From an uncultured Eubacteriales bacterium (GTDB lineage Bacteria; Bacillota; Clostridia; Oscillospirales; Oscillospiraceae): 48,588 nt of DNA. Below are positions 16,950-25,220 of the stretch, in pieces. Below the pieces are notes generated by a model. The model was not told the DNA's origin and did no database searches. It saw nothing but the letters and a program-made list of their open reading frames with translations. The first letter of the stretch is position 1. Every line of letters begins with the position of its first letter. The translations under genes were made by a program, and so were the position numbers. The stretch covers positions 1 to 48,588 of the forward strand of contig CATJWI010000094.1 of assembly GCA_949744075.1 (NCBI GenBank), written 5' to 3'.

Positions 16950-18167
16950 ATGTGTGATAAAAAGACGGTTCTGGAGCCCTCCCGGCAAATTCCGGTGGCC
17001 GGGGAATATGAGGTAGTGATCGTGGGCGGCGGCATCGCCGGGGTGTCGGCAGCCTTGGCGGCGGCACGGCGGGGCAACCGGGTGGTTTTGCTGGAGAAGA
17101 TGTACGGCTTGGGAGGGCTGGCTACCCTGGGGCTGGTGGTGGTCTACCTGCCTATCTGTGACGGGAGGGGCCACCAGGTCTGCCACGGCATTGCGGAGGA
17201 ATTGCTTCACCTGTCCATCTCCCACGGCTGGGAGGACCGGTATCCCGACAGCTGGCTGGTGCCGGGCCGGGAGGCGGGGCGGAAGGAGCAGCGCTTCGAG
17301 GTGCAGTATAACGGCCAGGTCTTTGCCATCCTTCTGGAGCAGCTGCTGCGGAAAGAGGGGGTGGACATCCTGTACGGTACCGCCGTCTGCGGGCTGGACA
17401 GGGAGGAGGACCGGGTCCGGGGAGTGTTCATTGAAAACAAGTCGGGCCGCCAGGCCCTTTTGGGGCGGTCCTTTGTGGACGCCACCGGGGACGGGGACCT
17501 GTGCCGGCTGGCCGGGGAGGAAACGGTGGTCCATGAGGAGGGCAACCCCCTGGCGGCGTGGTACTGTGAGACCATAGACGGGGAGTATAAGCTGCGGATC
17601 TTCGGGGTCTCCGACCTGGTGCGGCCGGGGGAGGAGGCGGAGGCCATCAGCGCCCGGCGGTATATCGGACTGGAGGGCAGAGAGCTGTCCGAGATGGTCT
17701 GCGAGTCCCACGACAGGGTGCTGGAGGATTACCTGAGCAAGGGAGGGGTCTCCCGGACCCACGCCCTGTCCACCATAGCGTCCATCCCCATGATCCGCAT
17801 GACCCGGCGGCTCAGGGGAAGATACGAGATGCGGGAGGAGGACGCCTTCCGCCGGTTTGAGGACAGTGTGGGTCTGGTGTCCGACTGGCGGAAGCGGGGG
17901 CCCATATTCGAGGTGCCATTCTCCGCCCTTCACGGCAAGTGTAAGAACCTGATCACGGCGGGGCGCTGCGCCTCTGCGAAAGGGGATATGTGGGACATTA
18001 TGCGGGTGATCCCGCCCTGCGCGGTGACGGGGGAAGCTGCCGGAACGGCGGCGGCTATGACCGGGGACTTTTCTACCCTGGACGTGGGGCGTTTGCAGAA
18101 GAGGCTGCGGGAGAACGGAGTGAAGCTCCACATAGAGGACCTTTCCATGGGAAAGGATGACGCATAA
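16950..18167 (+). CDS. FAD-dependent oxidoreductase (FAD_oxidored type)
   Basis: A 405-residue cytoplasmic flavoprotein. The dinucleotide fold is clear: VVIVGGGIAGVSAALAAARRG at about residues 22-42, an acidic residue ending the second strand (LLEK), and the late FAD motif LITAGRCASA...MRVIPPCAVTGEAAGTAAA. The middle part has VDATGDGDLCRLAGE, typical of FAD-dependent dehydrogenases annotated as FAD_oxidored. Substrate is not predictable. It lies 22 bases behind dctM in the same operon, with a weak ribosome site (AGGACGG). Such flavoproteins are frequent partners in catabolic operons of gut Clostridia. Confidence 0.85.
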   Translation: MCDKKTVLEPSRQIPVAGEYEVVIVGGGIAGVSAALAAARRGNRVVLLEKMYGLGGLATLGLVVVYLPICDGRGHQVCHGIAEELLHLSISHGWEDRYPDSWLVPGREAGRKEQRFEVQYNGQVFAILLEQLLRKEGVDILYGTAVCGLDREEDRVRGVFIENKSGRQALLGRSFVDATGDGDLCRLAGEETVVHEEGNPLAAWYCETIDGEYKLRIFGVSDLVRPGEEAEAISARRYIGLEGRELSEMVCESHDRVLEDYLSKGGVSRTHALSTIASIPMIRMTRRLRGRYEMREEDAFRRFEDSVGLVSDWRKRGPIFEVPFSALHGKCKNLITAGRCASAKGDMWDIMRVIPPCAVTGEAAGTAAAMTGDFSTLDVGRLQKRLRENGVKLHIEDLSMGKDDA

Positions 18168-18185
18168 AACAGGCGGGGACATGAG

Positions 18186-19217
18186 ATGAAGGGCAACTAT
18201 TATCTTGGCGATGGAAAATTTGAAATGAGGCCGCTTCCCCAGCGCCCCCTGGGGCCGGGGGAGGTGCTGATCAAGGTGGAGGCCTGCGGCATCTGCGGCA
18301 CGGACGTACACATCTACCACGGCAGCAAGGGCTCCGCCGAAGTCCATCCCCCGGTGGTCCTGGGCCATGAGCTGGCGGGACAGGTGGTGGAGGTGGGCGG
18401 CGGCGTGGACCGGGTGGCGGTGGGAGACCACGTGACGGTGGACCCCAACATCTACTGCGGGAAATGCCGGTTTTGCCGGATGGGGAAAAAGCAGATGTGC
18501 CAGGACCTCCGGGCCATCGGCGTCACTCAAAACGGCGGCTTTGCCGACTATTGCTATGTTCCCCAGGAGCAGTGCTACCGGCTGGCGTCCCAGGTGCCTT
18601 ACCGCTGGGGGGCCATGACCGAGCCTGTGGCCTGCTGCCTCCACGGGATGGACCGGGCGGGGGTGCGGCAGGGGGACACGGTGTGTATCCTCGGGGGCGG
18701 GGCCATCGGCCTTATCATGCTCCAGCTGGCCCAGCTGGCGGGGGCCGCCCAAGTGGTCCTCAGTGAGCCGGTGGAGCAGCGGCGGGAGCTGGCTTTATCT
18801 CTGGGGGCCTCGGCAGTGGTGGACCCCGGCCGGGAGGACTTAGGGCAACGGTTGGAGGAGCTGCTGGGCGCGGCGGGGGCCGGCGTGGTCATCGAATGTG
18901 TGGGCGGCGTGGCCGCCGCCACCCAGGCGGTGTCGGCGGCGGCGAGGGGAGGGACGGTCCTCCTCTTCGGTGTGCCCAAGAGCGGGACCTCCGTTCAGTT
19001 GAACCTGGACGACATCTTTCAGAAGGAGCTGAAGGTGATGGGTTCCAAGATCAACCCGGATACCCATGGGCGGGCGGCGGCCCTCATCAACGGCGGGAAG
19101 CTCCGGCTGGAGCCCCTGATCACCCACAGCTACCCGGTGGAGCGGCTGGAGGAGGGGATCCAAAAGCAGATGGCGGACGATTCTATCAAGGTGGTGATCG
19201 AAGGATGCGGGATATGA
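18186..19217 (+). CDS. Zinc-dependent alcohol/polyol dehydrogenase 1
   Basis: A 343-residue medium-chain dehydrogenase. Catalytic zinc ligands C37 (CGICGTD), H60-E61 (GHE) and structural zinc cysteines C90, C93, C96 and C104 are all present. The Rossmann nucleotide site is GGGAIGL in the C-terminal half, followed by an acidic residue (SEPVEQ), which favours NAD+ over NADP+. The family includes sorbitol, threonine and galactitol dehydrogenases that turn a secondary alcohol into a ketone. The reading frame overlaps the next dehydrogenase gene by four bases. Two related dehydrogenases in a row suggest two oxidation steps or two epimeric substrates. Confidence 0.9.
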   Translation: MKGNYYLGDGKFEMRPLPQRPLGPGEVLIKVEACGICGTDVHIYHGSKGSAEVHPPVVLGHELAGQVVEVGGGVDRVAVGDHVTVDPNIYCGKCRFCRMGKKQMCQDLRAIGVTQNGGFADYCYVPQEQCYRLASQVPYRWGAMTEPVACCLHGMDRAGVRQGDTVCILGGGAIGLIMLQLAQLAGAAQVVLSEPVEQRRELALSLGASAVVDPGREDLGQRLEELLGAAGAGVVIECVGGVAAATQAVSAAARGGTVLLFGVPKSGTSVQLNLDDIFQKELKVMGSKINPDTHGRAAALINGGKLRLEPLITHSYPVERLEEGIQKQMADDSIKVVIEGCGI

Positions 19218-20251
19218 TAACGGGGACCATGTGCCAGCAGGTAATGACCGAGCCGGGGAAGATCGAGTTCCGGAGGGTGGACATCCCCAAGATCGGGGAG
19301 GAGGAGCTGCTGGTCCGCATTGAGCGGATCGGCATCTGTGGGTCGGACATCCATGTGTACCACGGCACCCATCCCTTTACCCAATACCCGGTGACCCAGG
19401 GCCACGAGGTGTCGGGAGTGGTGGTGCAGGTGGGGGACGGGGTCTCCGGGTTTTCGGTGGGGCAGAAAGTGACCATCCAGCCCCAGGTGGTGTGCGGCAA
19501 GTGCTACCCCTGCCGCCACGGGAAGTATAACCTGTGCGAGGAGCTGAAGGTCATGGGCTTTCAGACCACGGGGGTGGCCTCGGAGTATTTCGCGGTGAGC
19601 GCCGGGAAGGCGCTGGCCCTGCCGGAGGAGATGACCCTGGACCAGGGAGCCATGATCGAGCCTCTGGCGGTGGCGGTCCACGCCGTAGGCCGCTACGGCT
19701 CCATGGAGGGGGCCCGGGTGGCGGTGCTGGGGGCCGGGCCCATCGGCAATCTGGTGGCCCAGGCGGCCAAGGCGGAGGGGGCCCGGGTCATGCTCTGTGA
19801 CGTGAGCCAATTCCGCCTGGACCTTGCAAAAGAGTGCGGGGTGGACTATACTTTCCATACGGGCGCGGTGGACTTTGGACAGGCCCTTGTCCAGGCCTTT
19901 GGTCCGGACAAGGCGGACGTGATCTACGACTGCGCGGCCAACGACGACACCATGGGCCAGGCCATCCGCTGGGCCAGAAAGGGCAGCAAGATCATTCTGG
20001 TGGGGGTCTACGCCGGGATGGCCAGGGTGGACCTGGCTACTCTCAACGACCATGAGCTGGACCTGGACACCACCATGATGTACCGGGTGGAGGATTACCG
20101 CCGGGCCATTGCGCTGGTGGAGGAGAAGAAGGTCCGGCTGGAGCCCCTGATGAGCAGGCATTTCCCCTTTCGGGAGTATTTGGAGGCCTACCGTTTTATC
20201 GACGAGAACCGGGAGAGGACCATGAAAGTCATTATTGACGTGCAGGCGTGA
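19214..20251 (+). CDS. Zinc-dependent alcohol/polyol dehydrogenase 2
   Basis: A 345-residue medium-chain dehydrogenase, related to the preceding protein but clearly distinct. Start 19214 is chosen for its ATGA overlap and the GAAGGA site; 19205 and 19229 are also in frame. Zinc ligands C42 (CGSD), H64-E65 (GHEVSG) and C94, C97, C100, C108 are present. The coenzyme loop is GAGPIGN. The chain ends with a typical FIDENRERTMKVIIDV. Likely oxidises a sugar alcohol or sugar acid hydroxyl. It is 24 bases ahead of a sugar kinase gene, which fits oxidation followed by phosphorylation. Confidence 0.9.
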   Translation: MITGTMCQQVMTEPGKIEFRRVDIPKIGEEELLVRIERIGICGSDIHVYHGTHPFTQYPVTQGHEVSGVVVQVGDGVSGFSVGQKVTIQPQVVCGKCYPCRHGKYNLCEELKVMGFQTTGVASEYFAVSAGKALALPEEMTLDQGAMIEPLAVAVHAVGRYGSMEGARVAVLGAGPIGNLVAQAAKAEGARVMLCDVSQFRLDLAKECGVDYTFHTGAVDFGQALVQAFGPDKADVIYDCAANDDTMGQAIRWARKGSKIILVGVYAGMARVDLATLNDHELDLDTTMMYRVEDYRRAIALVEEKKVRLEPLMSRHFPFREYLEAYRFIDENRERTMKVIIDVQA

Positions 20252-20275
20252 GAGGGCCTGCCGAAGGAGGAGCCC

Positions 20276-21247
20276 ATGATCGATGTGACCGCCCTGGGGG
20301 AATTTTTGATCGACTTTACCCCCCACGGGGAGAACGAAGAAGGAGTGCGGCTGCTGGAGGAAAACCCGGGGGGCGCGCCGGTGAATGTGCTGACAGCGCT
20401 CAGCCGCCTGGGGAAAAAGACCGCCTTTATCGGAAAGGTGGGGGACGACCTCCACGGCCACTTCCTGGCCCGGGTGCTGGAGGACAACGGCATCGACGGC
20501 CGGGGGCTGCGGTTTTCCAAGGCGGCCTATACCACATTGGCTTTTGTGGCCCTCTCCCCCGGCGGAGAGCGGACCTTTTCCTTTGCCCGGGCCCCAGGGG
20601 CGGACACCACCCTGACGGTGGAGGAGCTGCCCGGGGAGCTGCTAAGGGACAGCCGTATCCTCCATGTGGGGTCCCTCTCCATGACCCACGAGCCCGCAAG
20701 GAGCGCCACTTTGGCCGCGGTGGAGGTGGCGAAGAAGGCCGGAGCGCTGATCTCATATGACCCCAACTACCGCGCCCCCCTGTGGCCCTCGGAGGAGGAG
20801 GCGGTGAGACGGATGCGCTTTTTGGCGCCCCGGGCCGACTTGGTGAAGCTGTCGGATGAGGAGACGAAGCTGCTCACCGGAGAGGAGGACCCCCGGCGGG
20901 CGGCAGAGGGGCTTTTGGAGCAGGGGGCGGCTCTGGTGGCGGTGACCTTGGGCGGGAAGGGGGCCCTGGTGGCCAACCGGAACGCTGTGGTGAGCAGGCC
21001 CGGCCATGGGGTGCCCATGGTGGACACCACCGGAGCGGGGGACGCCTTTTGGGGCGGCCTTTTGGCCCGGCTGCTGGAGCTGGGAGGGGCTCCGGAGGAA
21101 CTCTCCGGGGAGGAGCTGCTGGACCTGGCACGGTGGGGCAACGCCGCCGCGGCTCTGTGCATCGGGAAAAGGGGGGCCATCCCGGCCATGCCCACCGGGG
21201 AGGAGGTCCGCCGGTTGTTGGAGGGGGAAGCCCTCGGCTGTGAATAA
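20276..21247 (+). CDS. PfkB-family carbohydrate kinase (fructokinase-like)
   Basis: A 323-residue ribokinase-fold enzyme behind an AAGGAGG site. It has the N-terminal GGAPVNVLTALSRLG motif that in this family binds the sugar, and the C-terminal DTTGAGDAF signature with catalytic Asp D256. The sequence resembles bacterial fructokinases and 2-keto-3-deoxygluconate kinases. It is the last gene of the ROK-linked operon. A pathway of polyol or sugar-acid import, oxidation to a keto-sugar and phosphorylation is consistent with the neighbours; no aldolase lies in the window, so it would have to be elsewhere. Confidence 0.9.
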   Translation: MIDVTALGEFLIDFTPHGENEEGVRLLEENPGGAPVNVLTALSRLGKKTAFIGKVGDDLHGHFLARVLEDNGIDGRGLRFSKAAYTTLAFVALSPGGERTFSFARAPGADTTLTVEELPGELLRDSRILHVGSLSMTHEPARSATLAAVEVAKKAGALISYDPNYRAPLWPSEEEAVRRMRFLAPRADLVKLSDEETKLLTGEEDPRRAAEGLLEQGAALVAVTLGGKGALVANRNAVVSRPGHGVPMVDTTGAGDAFWGGLLARLLELGGAPEELSGEELLDLARWGNAAAALCIGKRGAIPAMPTGEEVRRLLEGEALGCE

Positions 21248-21256
21248 GAGAAAACG

Positions 21257-21291
21257 AGCCTGTGCCCATTGGGGCACAGGCTTTGTTTTTT
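21257..21291 (+). terminator. Terminator of the TRAP / kinase operon
   Basis: AGCCTGTGCCC, a four-base loop, GGGCACAGGCT, then TTGTTTTTT. Confidence 0.92.
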
Positions 21292-21402
21292 GTGTATGCC
21301 GCTGCCCTGTTTTGTAAGTCGTTCAGCAGGGATATGGGGAGTATTGCTGTAAGGTCATGGGAATGCCCATATCAACCGGAAAGCTCAGGCCCATTTTATT
21401 GT

Positions 21403-21432
21403 TTGTGATAAAATAGGACCCTACATTATAAC
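21403..21432 (+). promoter_or_regulatory. Possible promoter of the MerR-type regulator
   Basis: TTGTGA and TATAAC with an 18-base spacer, about 50 bases before the GTG start. Longer spacers are usual for MerR-controlled promoters, but no clear dyad was seen. Confidence 0.4.
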
Positions 21433-21481
21433 ACCAGACTTTTTGGCTATGGTATATTGGGGGAAAAGGAGGTGGGAAGGC

Positions 21482-22225
21482 GTGAACACATATAAAACTG
21501 CGGAAGTTGCCGCAATTATTGGAGTACACCCAAACACAGTGCGGTTATATGAAAAACGAAAGCTGATACCAAAGCCGGAACGACGGTCAAATGGCTATCG
21601 TGTATTTACAGAATTTCATATAGAGCAATGTAAGCTGATCCGGCTTGCATTTCAAGTAGAGGTCTTGCAGAACGGGTTAAGAAAGAAAATGGCACAGGTG
21701 ATCACAGTATCAGCGACAGGAGACTTTGACATGGCCATTGTGCTTGCGAAAAACTATTTGAAGCAAATCGGACGGGAACGACAAAGCGCAGAGGAGGCCA
21801 TTGAAATTGTAAAGAAGATCTTATCCGGCGATGGAGGGGAAAACGATGGTCATTTGAAACGAAAAGAGGTATCAAAGATGTTTGATATTTCTATGGACAC
21901 GCTCCGGAATTGGGAAATGAACGGTTTGCTTTCCGTAAAAAGAAAAGAGAACGGGTATCGCGTCTATACGGATGAGGATATACGACGGCTAAAAATCATC
22001 CGTTCTTTAAGATGTGCAAATTATTCCTTGGAATCGATCCTGCGTCTTTTACAACAGCTATCCCAAAATCCCGATACAGATATTCGCGCTGCACTAAATG
22101 AGCCAAAGCAAACAGGTGACATTATTTCTGTCTGCGACAGGCTTATTGTGTCGCTGTCAGCGGCAGAGAAGAATGCACGCGCCGTTTTGAATATGCTGTA
22201 TGATATGAAGATCCGATTTTCATAA
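21482..22225 (+). CDS. Double-headed MerR-family regulator
   Basis: A 247-residue regulator with two separate MerR-type helix-turn-helix domains: one at about residues 4-70 (YKTAEVAAIIGVHPNTVRLYEKRKLIPKP is its core) and another at about 125-195 (KRKEVSKMFDISMDTLRNWEMNGLL). MerR proteins normally have one such domain per chain and dimerise; here one polypeptide carries both, so it could bind as a monomer or bridge two sites. The GTG start at 21482 is preferred because AAAGGAGG lies nine bases ahead; the track ORF starts earlier without a site. No cysteine cluster for metal sensing is seen, so a drug or peptide signal is more likely. It precedes an ABC exporter pair that it probably controls. 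Confidence 0.85.
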   Translation: MNTYKTAEVAAIIGVHPNTVRLYEKRKLIPKPERRSNGYRVFTEFHIEQCKLIRLAFQVEVLQNGLRKKMAQVITVSATGDFDMAIVLAKNYLKQIGRERQSAEEAIEIVKKILSGDGGENDGHLKRKEVSKMFDISMDTLRNWEMNGLLSVKRKENGYRVYTDEDIRRLKIIRSLRCANYSLESILRLLQQLSQNPDTDIRAALNEPKQTGDIISVCDRLIVSLSAAEKNARAVLNMLYDMKIRFS

Positions 22226-22237
22226 CCTTACACTTTG

Positions 22238-22271
22238 CCACCAATGTTTTCATTGGTGGTATTCTTATTTT
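22238..22271 (+). terminator. Hairpin between the MerR and ABC genes
   Basis: CCACCAATG, TTTT loop, CATTGGTGG, followed by TATTCTTATTTT. It may be a weak terminator that leaves the exporter under conditional read-through. Confidence 0.6.
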
Positions 22272-22296
22272 ACAAAAAGCAAAAGGAGGATTTATT

Positions 22297-23022
22297 ATGG
22301 AGACGGTGATCCATGTGGAGCGGTTGTCAAAATCCTATGGCGGCCTGCTTGCGGTAGACAAAATCAGTCTATCCGTAAAACGCGGAACTGTTTACGGGCT
22401 TCTTGGTGCAAACGGCGCAGGAAAAAGTACAACGATGGAATGTATTTTAGGCACAAAAAATGCCGACAGCGGAAGGATATCGGTCTTGGGTTATAACCCT
22501 AAAAAGGACAGACACCGCTTATTTCAGAATGTTGGCGTTCAGTTTCAGGAGGGCGGTCATCAGCCGGAAATCAAAGTTTCCGAGCTGTGTGAAGAGACCG
22601 CCTGCCTGTATAAAGAGCCTGCCGACTGGAAAAAACTTTGTGAACAGTTTGGAATAGGCAGTAAGATCGGTAATGTGGTAAAGAGTTTGTCCGGCGGGGA
22701 GCGTCAACGCTTATTTATCGCACTTGCCTTGATCCCAAGGCCGGAACTGGTATTTCTTGATGAATTGACTACCGGGCTCGACGCAAAGGCCCGGCGTGAG
22801 GTTTGGAAAATATTATCCGAATTAAAAAGCAAGGGGTTGACGATTTTCTTGACCTCTCACTTCATGGACGAAGTAGAAGCCCTATGTGATGAGGTCTGTA
22901 TTTTGAGAAATGGGAAGGCCGTATTTTTTGGAACCGTTGAACAGGCAAAGAAAGCCAGCGGTTGTGAGAAATTTGAAGACGCTTACCTTATGCTCTCGGG
23001 CGAGGAGGTCGGGAAAGAATGA
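22297..23022 (+). CDS. ABC-2 type exporter ATP-binding protein
   Basis: A 241-residue ATPase with Walker A GANGAGKST (about 39-47), Q-loop in VQFQEGG, signature SLSGGERQR, Walker B VFLDELTTGLD and the H-loop in FLTSHFMDE. This is the CcmA/DrrA-like class that powers export of drugs, lipids or peptides. It follows a perfect AAAGGAGG site. Its stop overlaps the permease start (ATGA). Base composition matches the AT-rich island rather than the surrounding chromosome. Confidence 0.93.
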   Translation: METVIHVERLSKSYGGLLAVDKISLSVKRGTVYGLLGANGAGKSTTMECILGTKNADSGRISVLGYNPKKDRHRLFQNVGVQFQEGGHQPEIKVSELCEETACLYKEPADWKKLCEQFGIGSKIGNVVKSLSGGERQRLFIALALIPRPELVFLDELTTGLDAKARREVWKILSELKSKGLTIFLTSHFMDEVEALCDEVCILRNGKAVFFGTVEQAKKASGCEKFEDAYLMLSGEEVGKE

Positions 23023-23762
23023 GATCGATAAGAACACTTTTGAAAAATGAGCTAAAACTGAACATTAGAGATATGAATATGGTTATTTTCGCTGTCATTC
23101 TGCCGTTGATCGTTTTGCTTATTTTGGGTCTCATGTATGGAACGGAGCCCGCCGCAGACGGGGCAGCATATACATTTATGGAGCAGTCCTTTGGCGCGCT
23201 ATGCTGCATTTCCATTTGTGCCAGCGGATTTATGGGTTTGCCTCTTGTAGTAGCAGGCTATCGGGAACGAAAAATCTTGAAGCGTTTTCAAGTGACTCCT
23301 GTCAGTCCGGCAAAATTACTTTTGGTAGAATTTTTGATTTATATTATCTATTGTATCCTGTCAATGATAACCCTGTTTCCTGCCGCCATGCTGTTTTGGA
23401 AAATAAGAATACATGGGTCTTTCCTCTTGTTTTTGGGAAGTTGGCTTTTGACTATGCTATCGACTTTGAGTATAGGGTTATTGGTTGGGGGGATCGCGAA
23501 AAATACCAAAAGTGCAAGTGTGGCCGCCTGTATCCTGTATTTCCCTATGCTGATTTTTTCGGGAGCGACACTGCCCTTTGAGGTCATGCCTGCCGCCATG
23601 CAAAAGATGATCGGTATCTTTCCGTTGACACAAGGGATTCAATTGATGAAAGCGGCATTTCTGGGGTTGCCGGTTGAAAATGTGCTGCTTTCGGTTGCGG
23701 TGATGTGTGCCGTTACACTGGTTTGTTTTGCTGTCTCTGTAAAGTGTTTCAAATGGGAATAA
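23019..23762 (+). CDS. ABC-2 type exporter permease
   Basis: A 247-residue membrane protein with six hydrophobic segments and the ABC-2 features FSGATLPFEVMP and IFPLTQGIQLMKAAFLG in its C-terminal half. It would dimerise and pair with the ATPase translated immediately upstream. The substrate cannot be predicted; a self-resistance or antimicrobial export role is suggested by the MerR-type control and the acquired look of the cassette. Confidence 0.92.
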   Translation: MRSIRTLLKNELKLNIRDMNMVIFAVILPLIVLLILGLMYGTEPAADGAAYTFMEQSFGALCCISICASGFMGLPLVVAGYRERKILKRFQVTPVSPAKLLLVEFLIYIIYCILSMITLFPAAMLFWKIRIHGSFLLFLGSWLLTMLSTLSIGLLVGGIAKNTKSASVAACILYFPMLIFSGATLPFEVMPAAMQKMIGIFPLTQGIQLMKAAFLGLPVENVLLSVAVMCAVTLVCFAVSVKCFKWE

Positions 23763-23875
23763 ACCTTTCATTGTAAAACATAAGCACGAGATACATTATA
23801 AAGTAAATCCGCTGTAGGACAGCGTTTATAGATATGGAAGGCGGTATGAGCAGCTATCATATACCGAATATATTA

Positions 23876-23903
23876 TTGACATATGACAAAAATAGTGTAT
23901 AAT
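23876..23903 (+). promoter_or_regulatory. Strong promoter of the DUF134 / desulfoferrodoxin operon
   Basis: Perfect TTGACA and TATAAT with a 16-base spacer, 45 bases before the start codon at 23949. Confidence 0.85.
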
Positions 23904-23948
23904 AAAAGGCACAAGAGCATATCGAAGATAGAAAAGGGGAAAATAGCG

Positions 23949-24719
23949 ATGGCAAGGCCCAGAAAATGCAGAAAGGTGTGCCACTTTCCCCAGAGTAGAG
24001 GCTTTTTCCCCGATCCACCCGGAGAGGGAGGGACCATTTTCCTAACGGTGGAGGAGTACGAGACCATACGGCTCATTGACGGGCGGGGCCTTTCTCAGGA
24101 GGAGTGCGGCGCGTCCATGGAGATCGCCCGCACCACCGTCCAGGCGATTTATGCCCAGGCCAGGAAGAAGCTGGCCGACGCGCTGGTGGAGGGCCGGCCC
24201 TTGGAGATCCAGGGGGGAGATTATCGCTTGTGCCAGGGCGGCCGGCGGGACTGCGGCGGCTGTTTTAAGCAGTTTTATTATCAGCATTACCCCAAACCGA
24301 AAGGAGAAAACAGCATGCGGCTGGCGATCCCCTATGAGGAGGGACAGATCTTCCAACATTTTGGACACACCAAACGATTCAAGCTCTACGACGTGGAAGA
24401 GGAGCGCATCACGGCTACTCAGCTGGTGGATGCCGGCGACCAGGGTCACGGCGCCCTGGCGGGAGTCCTTCACGCCCTCCATACCGACGTGCTGATCTGC
24501 GGCGGGATCGGCGCCGGGGCCCAGGCGGCCCTGGAGGGGGCGGGGATCCGTTTCTACGCCGGAGTCACGGGGGAGGCGGACCGGGCCGCGGAGGCCTTGC
24601 TGGCCAGGACGCTGGCCTATGATCCGGCTGCGCGGTGCGACCACCATGGGGAGCACCACCATCATCACAAGGACGGCCGGGACTGCGGCGGACACCATTG
24701 CTGCGGGCCGGCTGACTGA
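23949..24719 (+). CDS. DUF134 DNA-binding domain fused to a NifX/NifB-like domain, His-rich tail
   Basis: A 256-residue protein of two known modules. Residues 1-120 match the DUF134 family (MARPRKCRKVCHFP start, LTVEEYETIRLIDGRGLSQEECG, a sigma-like helix-turn-helix, cysteines near QGGRRDCGGC). Residues about 121-225 match the dinitrogenase iron-molybdenum cofactor family (MRLAIPYEEGQIFQHFGHTKRF, LICGGIGAGAQAALE). The tail is rich in His and Cys (HHGEHHHHHKD, HHCC), which suggests metal binding. DUF134/NifX pairs are common in anaerobes without nitrogenase and probably deal with iron-sulfur or metal delivery. The start at 23949 is chosen over the longer ORF because of AAAAGGGGA and the promoter. 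Confidence 0.88.
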   Translation: MARPRKCRKVCHFPQSRGFFPDPPGEGGTIFLTVEEYETIRLIDGRGLSQEECGASMEIARTTVQAIYAQARKKLADALVEGRPLEIQGGDYRLCQGGRRDCGGCFKQFYYQHYPKPKGENSMRLAIPYEEGQIFQHFGHTKRFKLYDVEEERITATQLVDAGDQGHGALAGVLHALHTDVLICGGIGAGAQAALEGAGIRFYAGVTGEADRAAEALLARTLAYDPAARCDHHGEHHHHHKDGRDCGGHHCCGPAD

Positions 24720-24762
24720 GAAAAAGGTTTATCGATCAAACAAATCAAAGGAGGAAGAAGAA

Positions 24763-25137
24763 ATGACAAAATTTTATCTCTGCCGCCACTGCGGCAACCT
24801 GGTGGGAATGATTCATGACGGGGGAGTGACCCCCATCTGCTGCGGCGAGAAGATGACGGAGCTGAAGGCCAACACGGTGGACGCCGGCGGGGAGAAGCAC
24901 CTGCCCGTGGTGAAGGTGGACAAGGACGCCGTCAGCGTCAACGTGGGCTCTGTAAGCCACCCCATGACCCCGGAGCACCTGATCGAGTGGGTCTATCTGG
25001 AGACGGAGCAGGGCGGCCAGCGGAAGGCGCTGAAGGCGGACGACGCTCCCGAGGTGACCTTCGCCCTGGGCGGCGACAAGCCGGTGGCCGTGTATGCCTA
25101 TTGCAATCTCCATGGGCTGTGGATGACCAAGCTGTAA
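24763..25137 (+). CDS. dfx: Desulfoferrodoxin (two-iron superoxide reductase)
   Basis: A 124-residue cytoplasmic enzyme that reduces superoxide to hydrogen peroxide without making oxygen, a usual defence in anaerobes. Centre I cysteines C7, C10, C26 and C27 form the rubredoxin-like iron site. Centre II has H46, H66, H72, C114 and H117, with the conserved Glu44-Lys45 next to the active site. All key residues are present. Start at 24763 has AAAGGAGG ten bases ahead. It shares an operon with the metal-binding DUF134/NifX fusion. Confidence 0.95.
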   Translation: MTKFYLCRHCGNLVGMIHDGGVTPICCGEKMTELKANTVDAGGEKHLPVVKVDKDAVSVNVGSVSHPMTPEHLIEWVYLETEQGGQRKALKADDAPEVTFALGGDKPVAVYAYCNLHGLWMTKL

Positions 25138-25144
25138 AAGAATG

Positions 25145-25179
25145 AAAAGCCCCCTGGCCAGACGGTCAGGGGGCTTTTT
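25145..25179. terminator. Bidirectional terminator (desulfoferrodoxin / ridA)
   Basis: AAAAGCCCCCTG and CAGGGGGCTTTTT frame a short loop, so transcripts from either side meet an A/T-flanked GC stem. Confidence 0.9.
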
Positions 25180-25220
25180 GCTGCAGAGAATTATATGATG
25201 TCAAGGATAAACGATAGGCC

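Larger units (their letters stand above)
21300..23875. other. AT-richer island carrying a MerR-ABC cassette
   Basis: Between the terminator at 21291 and the promoter at 23876 the DNA is visibly poorer in G and C, and codons end in A or T far more often than in the genes either side. It contains exactly three genes (regulator, ATPase, permease) and no integrase, inverted ends or target duplication that I can see. I read this as horizontally acquired DNA; the ends are not sharply defined. Confidence 0.6.

Noticed and set aside
22238-22271. MerR operator at the hairpin before the ABC genes
   Set aside because: The dyad has a four-base loop and a T-rich tail like a terminator, and no -35/-10 pair with a long spacer flanks it.
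21300-23875. Transposon or integrative element around the MerR-ABC cassette
   Set aside because: No transposase, integrase, terminal repeats or target duplication could be found, so only a composition-based island is reported.
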